Under the pieces are notes generated by a model, which saw only the letters and a list, made by a program, of their open reading frames with translations, made no database searches and had not been told where the DNA came from. This document shows positions 25,927 to 35,110 of a stretch of 42,630 bases of DNA, piece by piece (the first letter of the stretch is position 1; each line of letters begins with the position of its first letter). Source of the stretch: Bacteroidales bacterium (GTDB taxonomy: Bacteria; Bacteroidota; Bacteroidia; Bacteroidales; PUMT01). The stretch spans positions 1 through 42,630 of the forward strand of contig SLOE01000049.1 of NCBI GenBank assembly GCA_007132715.1, written 5' to 3'. A program made the translations under genes and the position numbers.

Positions 25927-28900
25927 ATGAGAATAATGAGAAAACTGGCTGTTATGCTTGCTTTTGCAGGTATTGCAGCAGCTTCTTTTTCGCAGGGTGT
26001 GACAACTGCGGCGATGAATGGCCGGGTGCTTGACGGCCAGGGGCAGGCGCTTCCCGGCGCCACAATAATGGCGCTTCATAACCCGACCGGAACAGCCTAC
26101 GGGACAACGACCAGGCTGGACGGCGGGTTTAACCTGCCCAACGTGCAGACCGGCGGTCCGTACACGTTGACTGTTAGCTTTATCGGGTACCGGACCGAAG
26201 AGCTTACCGGCATCAGGCTCAGTCTTGGTGAGGACAGGAACTTTTCCTTCACACTTGTGGAAGATCATGTTGCACTTGAGGAGGTCCTTGTTACAGCTAT
26301 GACCGACAGGACATTCAACTCGGGACGCTCGGGTACTGCCACCAACATTGATGCAGAAGCTATCCAGTCGGTGCCGACCATCTCGAGGAGCATCAACGAC
26401 CTTACCCGCCTGACACCGCAGAGCAGCGGGACCAGCTTTGCAGGGAGGGACAACCGGTTTAACAACTATACCATTGACGGTATAATATATAATAACAATT
26501 TCGGACTGGGTACGGCTCAGTTTGCCGGATCTAATCCTCTGAGTCTTGAGGCCATCGAAGAGATTCAGGTAAACCTGGCCCCCTATGACGTGCGCCAGGG
26601 CGGCTTCTCGGGTGCCAACGTGAATGCCATTACCCGGAGGGGTGGCAACCAGTACAGGGGATCAACATATACATATTACAACGACGAGAGATATCTCGGA
26701 ATCAATATAGGCGATGTTGAGTTGACGGCTGCCGAAGCTTTCACCCGTATCCTGGGTGCGTCAGTAAGCGGCCCGATCATAAGGGACAGGCTGTTTTTCT
26801 TCGTAAGCGTTGAGCAGGAAACAGCTTCCAACCCGGGCCTCCAGAAAGTCGCTGCACGTCCCGGACTTCAGCCTGACGGACTCACAGTCTCCAGGGTCCC
26901 TGCCAGCGAACTTGATTTTGTGCGTGAACAGATGAGAAACCTGTATGACTACAATACAGGGCCCTATGAGGGATACGATTTCGGTAACGAAGGGCTTCGT
27001 CTCAATGCCCGTATCGACTTCAACATTAACCGTAACAACAACCTGATGGTCCGGTTCAACCGTTATGAGGCTTTCAGGGATATTACCGTTAACGGGAACA
27101 GCCTTCGATACCATCCCTCTGCCCTCCGGTATTTCAACACCAACAGGTTCGGTATCGAGGCGATGAACTTCCGTAACAGCCACTACTCGATCGACAATAA
27201 CGTTACTTCAGTAGTTGGTGAGTTGAACACCATCATCAGCGCCAACATGGCGAACAACTTCAGGATAGGGTTCAATATGGTTGAGGATCCCATCAGAAGC
27301 GTATCGGGGGGGCAGGTTTTCCCGTTCATCGAGGTGCTTGAGTTTGACGGCACCACTCCGCTTTATTATATGACTATGGGTAATGAACTGTTTACGGTTG
27401 GAAACCAGTTGGCAAACAATATTTTCAATATTACCAACAACTTTTCATATTACGCCGGAAGGCACAATTTCACCTTCGGGTTGAATTTTGAGTACATGAC
27501 CTTTGCAAATGCATTTAACCCGGTCCTTAACGGCCTTTACCGGTTTAACTCATATGACAGCTTTGTTGCAGCAGTTATTGACAGGGACCCGAACGTGAGG
27601 CCCGACCTTTTTCTGCAGGGTTATTCATTCGAGGGTCCGGGGGATATTCCGCTTGACGAGACGGCATTCGGTCAGTTCGGCATATATGCGCAGGACAGGT
27701 TTGAGGTGAATGACAGGCTTAACCTGACATTCGGACTGAGGATCGATCTTCCTTTCTACCCGATAGACCTGCCCAGCAATCCCAACCTGGATGCGATGAA
27801 CCTCTCGTTCACCAACCCGCGTACAGGTGACAGGATAACCCCCGATGTAAGTGTGCTGCCCCCGGCTCTTCCGCTGTGGTCGCCCCGCGTTGGCTTCAAC
27901 TACGACGTGTTCGGCGACAGGAGTCTGCAGATCCGGGGCGGTTCGGGAATGTTCAGCGGTCGCGTACCGTTCGTGTGGATATCCAACCAGGTTAACAACA
28001 ACGGGGTTACAAGAGGCGGATACGGTCTGACGGCCGACCAGTGGGGCGTTGGCGACAACCCCCAGTGGCAGGGGTTCCAGCCTGATGTTACCTACTACAG
28101 GCCCGATCCGGCCACCCTTGATGCCCAGGTTTCCAGGAACCTTGCCATTACCGACGAGAACTTCAAGCTTCCCCAGGTATGGCGCACAAACCTTGCGGCC
28201 GATATTGCCCTGCCGTATGAGCTTGTTGCAACAGTGGAGGGTATCTACTCGCTCGACATAAACAGTCCCCTTGCGGTTAATATCAACGCCACCCAGCCCA
28301 CCCGCAGGCTGAGCAACCCGCATCCCTACCCATACTGGGAAAGTTCAGGTGCATATTATGACAACAATGCGTTTACCGATGTAATTCTGCTGACAAATAT
28401 CAATGAGGGTTACTATGCGTCGATAACCGGTGAGCTGTCGCGCAGTTTCGGTGAGTACGGCAATGCACGGGTTGCATACACCAGGAGTGTCTCCAAGGAT
28501 TACGGACTGATTGGCGGATCACAGGCCGCATCGCTGTGGCCCAATGTGGTAGTGGATGACAGGAACAATCCTGAAGTTGGCTATTCAAGGTTTGACCAGC
28601 CCAACAGGCTGATAGCCCATCTTTCGCTGAATACAAGGGCACTCGGCAACCGCCTAAACACCAATGTTTCGATAATTTATGACGGAGGCGAGAGGGGCCG
28701 CTACAGCTACACCTACTCAGGCAGGTTCAATGATGGTGCGGCACGCCTTATGTACATACCCAACTCGTTGCAGGATTCATACCTGGTCGACAGGGTTGAA
28801 GGCGGCGTGGTTACACAGACCGCAGCACAGCAGTGGGCAATCCTTGACGCCTTCATCAGCCAGGATCCCTATCTGAGCGCCAACAGGGGCAGCGTAGCAG

Positions 28901-29235
28901 AGCGCAACGGCGCCAAATTCCCATGGCAGCACCGTTTCGACCTGCGTATAGCACAGGATTTCATGTTGCAGGCGGGTGCGAACAGGTATAAGCTCCAGGC
29001 GTACCTTGACGTGCTCAATTTCGGCAACCTGATCAATTCGGAATGGGGTGTGGGAGAGACCAACGTGCAGAACAACCTGATGAACTTCCAGGGAGTTGAT
29101 GCCAGCGGCAACGGTATGTTCACCATCAATACCATCTCTGGTACGGATGAATTCCCGGCCACTACCTACAGGCCGATCTTTGCGCTGAGCCAGACATGGT
29201 CGGCACAGATAGGATTGCGTCTTTCATTCAACTAA
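25927..29235 (+). CDS. Oar-like TonB-dependent outer-membrane receptor
   Basis: 1102 residues. Signal peptide at about 1-22 (ending SFSQG); carboxypeptidase-regulatory-like beta-sandwich at 28-115 (NGRVLDGQGQALPGATI... SFIGYRTEEL); plug domain at about 120-250 with ALEEVLVTA, YTIDGIIYNNNFG, LSLEAIEEIQVNLAPYDVRQGGFSGANVNAITRRGGN; then a long beta-barrel ending LRLSFN. The plug and the Asn/Arg-rich barrel resemble Oar-type receptors rather than SusC: no SusD-like gene is nearby, and the SusC signature is not evident. The ligand is unknown; uptake of a large substrate or surface adhesion are both possible. It is a single-gene unit with its own promoter box and a strong terminator. Confidence 0.92.
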   Translation: MRIMRKLAVMLAFAGIAAASFSQGVTTAAMNGRVLDGQGQALPGATIMALHNPTGTAYGTTTRLDGGFNLPNVQTGGPYTLTVSFIGYRTEELTGIRLSLGEDRNFSFTLVEDHVALEEVLVTAMTDRTFNSGRSGTATNIDAEAIQSVPTISRSINDLTRLTPQSSGTSFAGRDNRFNNYTIDGIIYNNNFGLGTAQFAGSNPLSLEAIEEIQVNLAPYDVRQGGFSGANVNAITRRGGNQYRGSTYTYYNDERYLGINIGDVELTAAEAFTRILGASVSGPIIRDRLFFFVSVEQETASNPGLQKVAARPGLQPDGLTVSRVPASELDFVREQMRNLYDYNTGPYEGYDFGNEGLRLNARIDFNINRNNNLMVRFNRYEAFRDITVNGNSLRYHPSALRYFNTNRFGIEAMNFRNSHYSIDNNVTSVVGELNTIISANMANNFRIGFNMVEDPIRSVSGGQVFPFIEVLEFDGTTPLYYMTMGNELFTVGNQLANNIFNITNNFSYYAGRHNFTFGLNFEYMTFANAFNPVLNGLYRFNSYDSFVAAVIDRDPNVRPDLFLQGYSFEGPGDIPLDETAFGQFGIYAQDRFEVNDRLNLTFGLRIDLPFYPIDLPSNPNLDAMNLSFTNPRTGDRITPDVSVLPPALPLWSPRVGFNYDVFGDRSLQIRGGSGMFSGRVPFVWISNQVNNNGVTRGGYGLTADQWGVGDNPQWQGFQPDVTYYRPDPATLDAQVSRNLAITDENFKLPQVWRTNLAADIALPYELVATVEGIYSLDINSPLAVNINATQPTRRLSNPHPYPYWESSGAYYDNNAFTDVILLTNINEGYYASITGELSRSFGEYGNARVAYTRSVSKDYGLIGGSQAASLWPNVVVDDRNNPEVGYSRFDQPNRLIAHLSLNTRALGNRLNTNVSIIYDGGERGRYSYTYSGRFNDGAARLMYIPNSLQDSYLVDRVEGGVVTQTAAQQWAILDAFISQDPYLSANRGSVAERNGAKFPWQHRFDLRIAQDFMLQAGANRYKLQAYLDVLNFGNLINSEWGVGETNVQNNLMNFQGVDASGNGMFTINTISGTDEFPATTYRPIFALSQTWSAQIGLRLSFN

Positions 29236-29270
29236 AAGATACGGACAGGTAACAGTCCGTTACCCCAACA

Positions 29271-29304
29271 GAGAGCCGGTTCCCCGTGGGGCCGGCTCTT
29301 TTTT
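29271..29304 (+). terminator. Strong Rho-independent terminator after the TonB receptor gene
   Basis: AGAGCCGG (29272-29279) pairs with CCGGCTCT (29292-29299); inside, CCCC pairs with GGGG around a GT turn, and a run of T follows to 29304. A smaller hairpin (ACGGAC / GTCCGT, 29241-29260) precedes it. Confidence 0.88.
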
Positions 29305-29428
29305 GCCGGGTCGCCTTCACCGTTCTGTCCTGCATACGACCCGTTTACCGGTCCACTACCCGGCCCCCAAACGGAGACGCCTCCTGCCCGGCATCGTGAC
29401 CGCAGACTGGTTCGCCATCCGTTGTCCG

Positions 29429-29562
29429 GACCCCACCCGGCCACTCCACTGGCCCGTCAACCTGTCGCTCTTCGGCCGCGCCTCTGGCCCGCCTTCCGGT
29501 CCCGCTCCTGGCTAGTTAGCCTGGCGTTCCCCGGCCACTCCACTGGCCCGTCAACCTGTCGC
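29429..29562 (-). repeat. Second degenerate 12-bp-period tandem repeat
   Basis: From 29429 the sequence divides into consecutive 12-bp units, most ending CTGG, CCGG or TGGC on the plus strand (for example ccactccactgg, cgcgcctctggc, cccgctcctggc). A 33-bp block at 29436-29468 recurs exactly at 29530-29562, an offset of 94 bp: seven units of 12 plus one of 10. Read on the minus strand the unit approximates ccaggaGCGGg, which loosely resembles the unit at 7205-7359. Confidence 0.85.
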
Positions 29563-29843
29563 CCACATGAGAATGGTTGCTATGTTCCCTGTTTGAGTGC
29601 CCTGTTCGCACCTTTTTTGAATGAATTTCAGGGGCCGCGACGGCATTTATTCAGGGTCGTTTAAATAACAACATGCGTTTGTCCTTACCACCGGTTGTTT
29701 TGTCCGCCCCGCTCATACATTCGTAAAAATAGTGTCATCCTGAAGTGCCATGTGTCATTTTTTTGACAAGATGCCTCTGCTTCAGCAGTCAGCAAAATTC
29801 GTTAATAACCCGCAGGCATTTGTTAATAAATTGAAACGGGGAA

Positions 29844-29876
29844 TTGGAATAAAGTAAGCGGCAATATGTAATTTTG
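29844..29876 (+). promoter_or_regulatory. Probable nrdJ promoter
   Basis: TTG at 29844-29846, a 22-nt spacer (slightly long), then TAATTTTG at 29869-29876. The ATG at 29937 follows 60 nt later, which supports that start over the TTG-initiated frame from 29874 that begins inside the box. Confidence 0.5.
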
Positions 29877-29936
29877 GTAGCCCGTGCCAGTGTCATCTGG
29901 TTTTTTCAATATAATCATATTAAAATCTTCCAATAT

Positions 29937-32528
29937 ATGCAGGGCAAGGATATTTCAGTTCAGAAAAAGACCGGCGTTGACCCGGCACCGGCAAAGGAAA
30001 AGGATGTTGTTCAGCCTGGCAGTTACACCTATGATGAGGCTTTCAGGCACTCACTTGAATATTTCAAAGGTGATGAACTTGCTGCACGTGTATGGGTAAA
30101 CAAGTATTCGCTGAAGGATTCTCACGGTAACCTTTATGAACTGACTCCTGACGATATGCACCGCCGGCTTGCACGGGAGATCGCAAGGATTGAGAAGAAA
30201 TACCCGAATCCCATGACCGAGGAGGACATATACCAGCTCATGAAGGATTTCAGGTACATTGTACCGCAGGGCGGGCCAATGACGGGCATTGGCAACGATT
30301 TTCAGATAGCATCCCTTTCCAACTGCTTCGTAATAGGCAGCGATTCGGGGGCCGACTCCTATGGCGGCATAATGAAAGTTGACCAGGAACAGGTGCAGCT
30401 CATGAAAAGGAGGGGAGGCGTTGGTCACGACCTGTCGCATGTAAGGCCCTCGGGTAGCCCGGTACTCAACTCGGCACTCACATCCACGGGTGTTGTGCCT
30501 TTTATGGAAAGGTATTCCAACTCAACGAGGGAGGTAGCGCAGGACGGACGAAGGGGCGCCCTGATGCTTACCATATCGGTAAAACATCCTGATGCCGAAA
30601 AGTTCATCGATGCCAAGCTGAAGGCAGGAAAGGTAACCGGTGCAAACGTGTCGGTCAAGATTGATGATGAATTTATGAAGGCTGTAACGGAGAAAAAACC
30701 TTATGTCCAGCAGTTCCCCGTTCACTCCGACAATCCTGTGATAAGGAAGGAGATAGATGCAGGCAAGCTGTGGAAAAAGATTGTTCACAATGCATGGAAA
30801 TCAGCCGAACCCGGCATCCTCTTCTGGGATACCGTTACCCGCGAATCGGTGCCCGATTCCTATGCCGACATGGGATACCGGACTGTCTCGACAAATCCAT
30901 GCGGGGAGATACCCCTGTGCCCCTATGACAGTTGCCGGCTGCTTGCCGTGAACCTCTACAGCTATGTGGATGAGCCCTTCACCGAAAATGCCAGGTTTGA
31001 CTTTGAAAAGTTCAGGGATCATGTAGGATACGCCCAGCGCATCATGGATGATATTATCGACCTGGAGCTCGAAAAGATTGACAAGATACTCGACAAGATC
31101 AACGGGGATCCCGAAGACGAGGAGATCAAGCGCGTTGAACGCAAGCTCTGGGAGAACATCAAAATCAAGGCTGAGGAGGGAAGGCGGACCGGTGTAGGCA
31201 TAACGGCAGAGGGAGACATGCTTGCTGCACTCGGGCTGACCTACGGCACAGAAAATGCTACCGACTTTTCAACCGAGATACACAAGACGGTTGCACTTGA
31301 GGCATACCGGTCGTCGGTGAACATGGCAAGGGAGAGAGGGCCGTTCACCATATACGATGCCCAGCGTGAAAAGAACAATCCCTTCATAAACCGGCTTAAG
31401 GCAGAGGAAGAGCAGCTACACCGCGACATGGTGAGATATGGCAGGAGGAATATCGCCCTGCTCACTATTGCTCCTACAGGGACTACAAGCCTCATGACCC
31501 AGACCACTTCAGGCATTGAGCCGGTATTTATGCCCGTATACAAGCGCCGCAGGAAGGTGAATCCCAACGACAGGAATGTGACGGTGTCCTTTGTCGATGA
31601 GGTTGGAGATTCGTGGGAGGAGTACAATGTGTTCCACCACAAGTTCATCACCTGGCTTGATGTCAAGGGTTATGACGTTGAAAAGGTAAAGGAGTATGAT
31701 GATGAGGAGATAGGGAAAATAGTGGAAAAATCTCCCTATTACAAGGCTACATCAAACGATGTGGACTGGCTGAGCAAGGTAAGGATGCAGGGCGCCATAC
31801 AGAAATGGGTTGACCACTCAATAAGCGTGACCATAAACCTCCCGGCCGACGCCAGGGAGGACCTGGTAGGCAAGCTTTATGTTACTGCATGGGAAAGCGG
31901 GTGCAAGGGAGCAACCGTTTACCGAGACGGTTCACGTGCGGGTGTGCTCCTGTCGGGGAAAAAAGAGAAGGAGAGCACCGCACCGAAAAAGAGGCCCGAG
32001 GTGCTGGAAGCAGATGTGGTCAGGTTCATGAACAGCGATGAGAAGTGGATAGCCTTCGTCGGAAAGCTTGATAGAAAGCCGTATGAGATCTTTACGGGTA
32101 AGGAGGATGGCGATGTGCTGCCTATTCCCAAAACCGTAAACAAAGGTTTCATTATCAAGGTCAGGCATCCGGACGGCACCAAGAGATATGATTTCAGGTA
32201 TGTTGACAGGTCCGGGTACGGAACGACATTCGAAGGCCTTAGCAGGACATTCGACGCCGAGTTCTGGAACTATGCCAGGCTAATATCAGGAGTCCTGCGT
32301 CACGGCATGCCGATACCTGATGTGGTAAACCTGGTATCGTCGCTTCGGCTGGACAGCGAGAATATAAACACATGGAAGAACGGCGTTGAACGCACGCTGA
32401 GAAAATACATACCCGACGGAACAAAGCCAAAAAAGGGGACAATATGTCCGGCTTGCAATTCCGGAAACCTTATGTTCCAGGAGGGATGCCTAACATGCAA
32501 GGATTGCGGCAACTCTAAATGCGGTTAG
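29937..32528 (+). CDS. nrdJ: Adenosylcobalamin-dependent (class II) ribonucleotide reductase
   Basis: 863 residues from ATG 29937. It reduces ribonucleotides to deoxyribonucleotides with a B12-derived radical, without needing oxygen. Visible features: SLSNCFVIG with Cys130, which pairs with a second Cys in the redox cycle; RRGGVGHDLSHVRP; the radical loop NPCGEIPL at 320-327 with Cys322 and Glu324; APTGTTSLMTQTTSGIEP; and WESGCKGATVYRDGSR. The final 27 residues hold a Cys-rich tail (CPAC, CLTCKDCG, KCG) of the kind that re-reduces the active site or binds zinc. It stands alone and is convergent with kbl. No separate small subunit is needed for this class. Confidence 0.96.
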   Translation: MQGKDISVQKKTGVDPAPAKEKDVVQPGSYTYDEAFRHSLEYFKGDELAARVWVNKYSLKDSHGNLYELTPDDMHRRLAREIARIEKKYPNPMTEEDIYQLMKDFRYIVPQGGPMTGIGNDFQIASLSNCFVIGSDSGADSYGGIMKVDQEQVQLMKRRGGVGHDLSHVRPSGSPVLNSALTSTGVVPFMERYSNSTREVAQDGRRGALMLTISVKHPDAEKFIDAKLKAGKVTGANVSVKIDDEFMKAVTEKKPYVQQFPVHSDNPVIRKEIDAGKLWKKIVHNAWKSAEPGILFWDTVTRESVPDSYADMGYRTVSTNPCGEIPLCPYDSCRLLAVNLYSYVDEPFTENARFDFEKFRDHVGYAQRIMDDIIDLELEKIDKILDKINGDPEDEEIKRVERKLWENIKIKAEEGRRTGVGITAEGDMLAALGLTYGTENATDFSTEIHKTVALEAYRSSVNMARERGPFTIYDAQREKNNPFINRLKAEEEQLHRDMVRYGRRNIALLTIAPTGTTSLMTQTTSGIEPVFMPVYKRRRKVNPNDRNVTVSFVDEVGDSWEEYNVFHHKFITWLDVKGYDVEKVKEYDDEEIGKIVEKSPYYKATSNDVDWLSKVRMQGAIQKWVDHSISVTINLPADAREDLVGKLYVTAWESGCKGATVYRDGSRAGVLLSGKKEKESTAPKKRPEVLEADVVRFMNSDEKWIAFVGKLDRKPYEIFTGKEDGDVLPIPKTVNKGFIIKVRHPDGTKRYDFRYVDRSGYGTTFEGLSRTFDAEFWNYARLISGVLRHGMPIPDVVNLVSSLRLDSENINTWKNGVERTLRKYIPDGTKPKKGTICPACNSGNLMFQEGCLTCKDCGNSKCG

Positions 32529-32549
32529 AGAGCGCGGGTTACCGCCGGG

Positions 32550-33740
32550 TCAACTGATCACCCCGAGCTCACGCCCGATCCTGGTAAATGCATCAGCGCA
32601 CTTGTCAAGATGCTCAGTCTCGTGGGCTGCGGAGACCTGCACCCTGATCCTGGCCTGCTCTTTGGGAACAACAGGATAGTAGAACCCGATCACGTATATT
32701 CCTTCATCAAGAAGCTTTGCTGCAAAATCCTGCGACAGTTTTGCATCGTACAGCATTACCGCAATAATGGCCGATTGTGTGGGCTTAATGTCAAAACCTG
32801 CAGCCTTCATCTTGTCCATGAAGTATTTTGTATTCCTGTGCAGCTTGTCCTGGAGCTCATGCGTCTCTGCCATCATATCGAACATTTTGATCCCTGCATT
32901 CACCACTGAAGGAGGCAGTGAGTTTGAGAAGAGATAGGGCCTTGAACGTTGTCTCAGGATCTCGATAATTTCCTTTCTGCCCGTTGTAAAGCCACCAATA
33001 GCACCGCCGAATGCCTTGCCGAGAGTACCTGTAATGATATCAACCTCGCCCCGTATACCGAACTGCTCGGTAACACCTCTACCAGTTTCACCAACCACAC
33101 CTGCAGAGTGACATTCATCAACCATGACCAGTGCATCGTATTTCTCTGCCAGCTCTACTATCTTGTCCATTGGTGCAACATTGCCATCCATGCTGAACAC
33201 ACCGTCTGTAACGATAATGCGAAAACGCTGGCTTTGTGCCTCTTTAAGCTTCTCTTCGAGGTCTGCCATATCGGCATTGTTATAACGGTAGCGTTGTGCC
33301 TTGCAAAGTCTCACTCCATCGATGATCGATGCATGGTTCAGGGAATCTGAAATGATTGCATCCTCATGGGTCAGAAGCGGTTCGAAAACGCCCCCGTTTG
33401 CATCAAAGCAGGCGGCATACAAAATGGTGTCTTCGGTCCCGAAAAACCCGGCAATCTTTTTTTCCAGGGTCTTATGGAGGTCCTGGGTGCCGCAAATAAA
33501 CCTTACCGAAGACATGCCGAAGCCCCTTGAATCCATACCTTCCTTAGCCGCCTTGATGAGAGCCGGATGGTTTGACAGTCCGAGATAATTATTGGCACAG
33601 AAGTTAAGCACCTTCTTACCGCCTTCGACCGTGATCTCAGCATCCTGTGCTGATACTATTATCCTCTCCTTTTTGAAAAGTCCGGCAGATTCGATGCTCT
33701 CCAGCTCTTTATCAAGATGTTCCTTTATCTTTCCGTACAT
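32550..33740 (-). CDS. kbl: 2-amino-3-ketobutyrate CoA ligase (glycine C-acetyltransferase)
   Basis: 396 residues from ATG 33740; the open frame runs 48 codons further upstream, but that part is unlike the family and crosses the promoter box. PLP enzyme of the alpha-oxoamine synthase group: CANNYLGLSNHP at 48-59, SVRFICGTQDLHK, the cofactor Asp208/His211 in VDECHSAG, and the PLP Lys242 in TGTLGKAFGG. It splits 2-amino-3-oxobutyrate with CoA to glycine and acetyl-CoA. The divergent neighbour is an SDR-type threonine dehydrogenase, which makes its substrate, so the pair forms the threonine degradation pathway. Confidence 0.96.
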   Translation of the reverse strand: MYGKIKEHLDKELESIESAGLFKKERIIVSAQDAEITVEGGKKVLNFCANNYLGLSNHPALIKAAKEGMDSRGFGMSSVRFICGTQDLHKTLEKKIAGFFGTEDTILYAACFDANGGVFEPLLTHEDAIISDSLNHASIIDGVRLCKAQRYRYNNADMADLEEKLKEAQSQRFRIIVTDGVFSMDGNVAPMDKIVELAEKYDALVMVDECHSAGVVGETGRGVTEQFGIRGEVDIITGTLGKAFGGAIGGFTTGRKEIIEILRQRSRPYLFSNSLPPSVVNAGIKMFDMMAETHELQDKLHRNTKYFMDKMKAAGFDIKPTQSAIIAVMLYDAKLSQDFAAKLLDEGIYVIGFYYPVVPKEQARIRVQVSAAHETEHLDKCADAFTRIGRELGVIS

Positions 33741-33765
33741 ATTTGTTTTTTTTATTGGTAATACA

Positions 33766-33773
33766 CAAAGATA
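33766..33773 (-). promoter_or_regulatory. -7 box for kbl
   Basis: On the minus strand this reads TATCTTTG, a match to TAnnTTTG, 25 nt upstream of the kbl ATG at 33740. No clear -33 was seen. The intergenic space of about 190 bp also has to hold the promoter of the divergent threonine dehydrogenase gene. Confidence 0.5.
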
Positions 33774-33933
33774 ATTTTTTTCGGCCTCATATCGCATCTT
33801 CCTTTTTATGTTGAAAAACAGTGCGCGCAAATGAAAAAAATCAAGGAAATTGACGATGATTTTATTTTTATTTGTATAAATCAATTAGTTTGGAAGATCA
33901 ATAATTAATTCAAATCATAAAACACCTTAACAG

Positions 33934-34896
33934 ATGAGTAAAATACTGGTAATAGGCTCGGCCGGACAGATTGGATCGGAACTGACACTGCTGTTGCGCG
34001 AGATGTATGGCGGATCAAACGTAGTAGCGGGAATACGCAAAACAAAACCTTCGGATAAGCTATCTGAAACAGGGCCCTGCGAGGTGGTCGACGCACTCGA
34101 CACTGACGGGCTTGCTTCCGTGGTAAATAAATACAAGATTGATACGATAATTAATATGGCTGCCATACTATCAGCCACTGGTGAGAAGAATCCCATGCTG
34201 GCCTGGGACGTCAATATGAACGGCCTTATCAATGTGCTGGAGATTGCCCGGGAGCACAGGATGAAGCAGGTGCTTGTGCCCAGCTCAATTGCTGTCTTCG
34301 GACCGTCAACCCCCGTTGACAACACACCACAGGAGACAGTCCTGAAGCCCACCACCATGTATGGTGTAACAAAAGTGGCCGGCGAACTGCTTGGCGATTA
34401 TTATGTAAAGCGTTACGGGCTGGATGTCAGGGGACTCAGGTATCCCGGCATTATCAGCCATGAGACGTTGCCCGGAGGCGGAACCACCGATTATGCCGTT
34501 GCAATCTATTATGAAGCTGTAAAGAACAACAGGTACACCTGCTTTGTCAAAGAGGACACACGTCTGCCAATGATGTACATGCCCGATTGCCTCAAGGCGA
34601 CCATAGACCTGATGCAGGCTGATTTCAGCAAGCTAAGGCACCATTGCGACTTCAACGTTGGCGCAATGAGCTTCAGTGCGGAAGAACTGGCCGCTTCAGT
34701 CAAAAAACAGATGCCCGGTTTCGAGATCAGCTATGAGCCCGACAGCCGGCAGGATATTGCAGATTCCTGGCCAAATTCGGTTGACGACTCAGCAGCCCGC
34801 GAGGAGTGGGGATGGCAGCCTGAATATGACCTTGATGCCATGACTGCGGATATGCTGCGTGCCATAAAGGAGAAGCATGATAAAGGCCTGATCTGA
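33934..34896 (+). CDS. SDR-type L-threonine 3-dehydrogenase
   Basis: 320 residues. It is an extended short-chain dehydrogenase of the GalE-like threonine dehydrogenase group: nucleotide-binding GSAGQIGSE at 8-16, VVDALDTDGL, INMAAILSATGE, VPSSIAVFG, catalytic Tyr143 and Lys147 in YGVTK, and the group signature LRYPGIISHETLPGGGTTDYAVAIYYEA. It oxidises L-threonine to 2-amino-3-oxobutyrate with NAD, unlike the zinc-dependent TDH of E. coli. The divergent kbl gene encodes the next step, which makes this assignment firmer than plain epimerase. Confidence 0.93.
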   Translation: MSKILVIGSAGQIGSELTLLLREMYGGSNVVAGIRKTKPSDKLSETGPCEVVDALDTDGLASVVNKYKIDTIINMAAILSATGEKNPMLAWDVNMNGLINVLEIAREHRMKQVLVPSSIAVFGPSTPVDNTPQETVLKPTTMYGVTKVAGELLGDYYVKRYGLDVRGLRYPGIISHETLPGGGTTDYAVAIYYEAVKNNRYTCFVKEDTRLPMMYMPDCLKATIDLMQADFSKLRHHCDFNVGAMSFSAEELAASVKKQMPGFEISYEPDSRQDIADSWPNSVDDSAAREEWGWQPEYDLDAMTADMLRAIKEKHDKGLI

Positions 34897-34972
34897 AACC
34901 GTTAAGCAGGCTTGCATAATTCAGGCCCGGGACCTCCGTTAATTTTTGTATTTTTACATTTCAAATGTGATG

Positions 34973-35054
34973 GAACCCTCATGTTCAAGAATGCAGTGTG
35001 GACAGCCTGAGAGATTAGCTCATCGTCATCATGTAACTGAACCCTCATGTTTAA
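34973..35054 (+). repeat. Short degenerate direct repeat in the gltX leader region
   Basis: GAACCCTCATGTTCAA at 34973-34988 recurs with one change at 35039-35054 (GAACCCTCATGTTTAA), 66 bp apart, each followed by a loosely similar ATGC/GTGT stretch. It lies between the threonine dehydrogenase gene and gltX. No tRNA or known leader structure was recognised. Confidence 0.45.
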
Positions 35055-35110
35055 CCATGCTGGTGTTTGCCGAATTCTGATGGGGGTTTTATAATATAAA
35101 AGTTAATCCT

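Larger units (their letters stand above)
29305..29936. other. Long non-coding region between TonB receptor and nrdJ
   Basis: About 630 bp without a supported gene. The left half (to about 29570) is very C-rich and contains the 12-bp-period repeat; the right half turns AT-rich and holds the nrdJ promoter. Short open frames through the C-rich part encode Pro/Arg/Ser-rich peptides with no family likeness. I looked for a cobalamin riboswitch before the B12-dependent reductase and saw no recognisable B12 box. Confidence 0.6.

Noticed and set aside
33741-33884. 48-codon N-terminal extension of kbl
   Set aside because: It spans the kbl -7 box and carries sequence foreign to the family.
34960-35060. 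Possible tRNA-like or leader RNA before gltX
   Set aside because: No cloverleaf arms or T-loop could be assembled; only the short direct repeat is supported.
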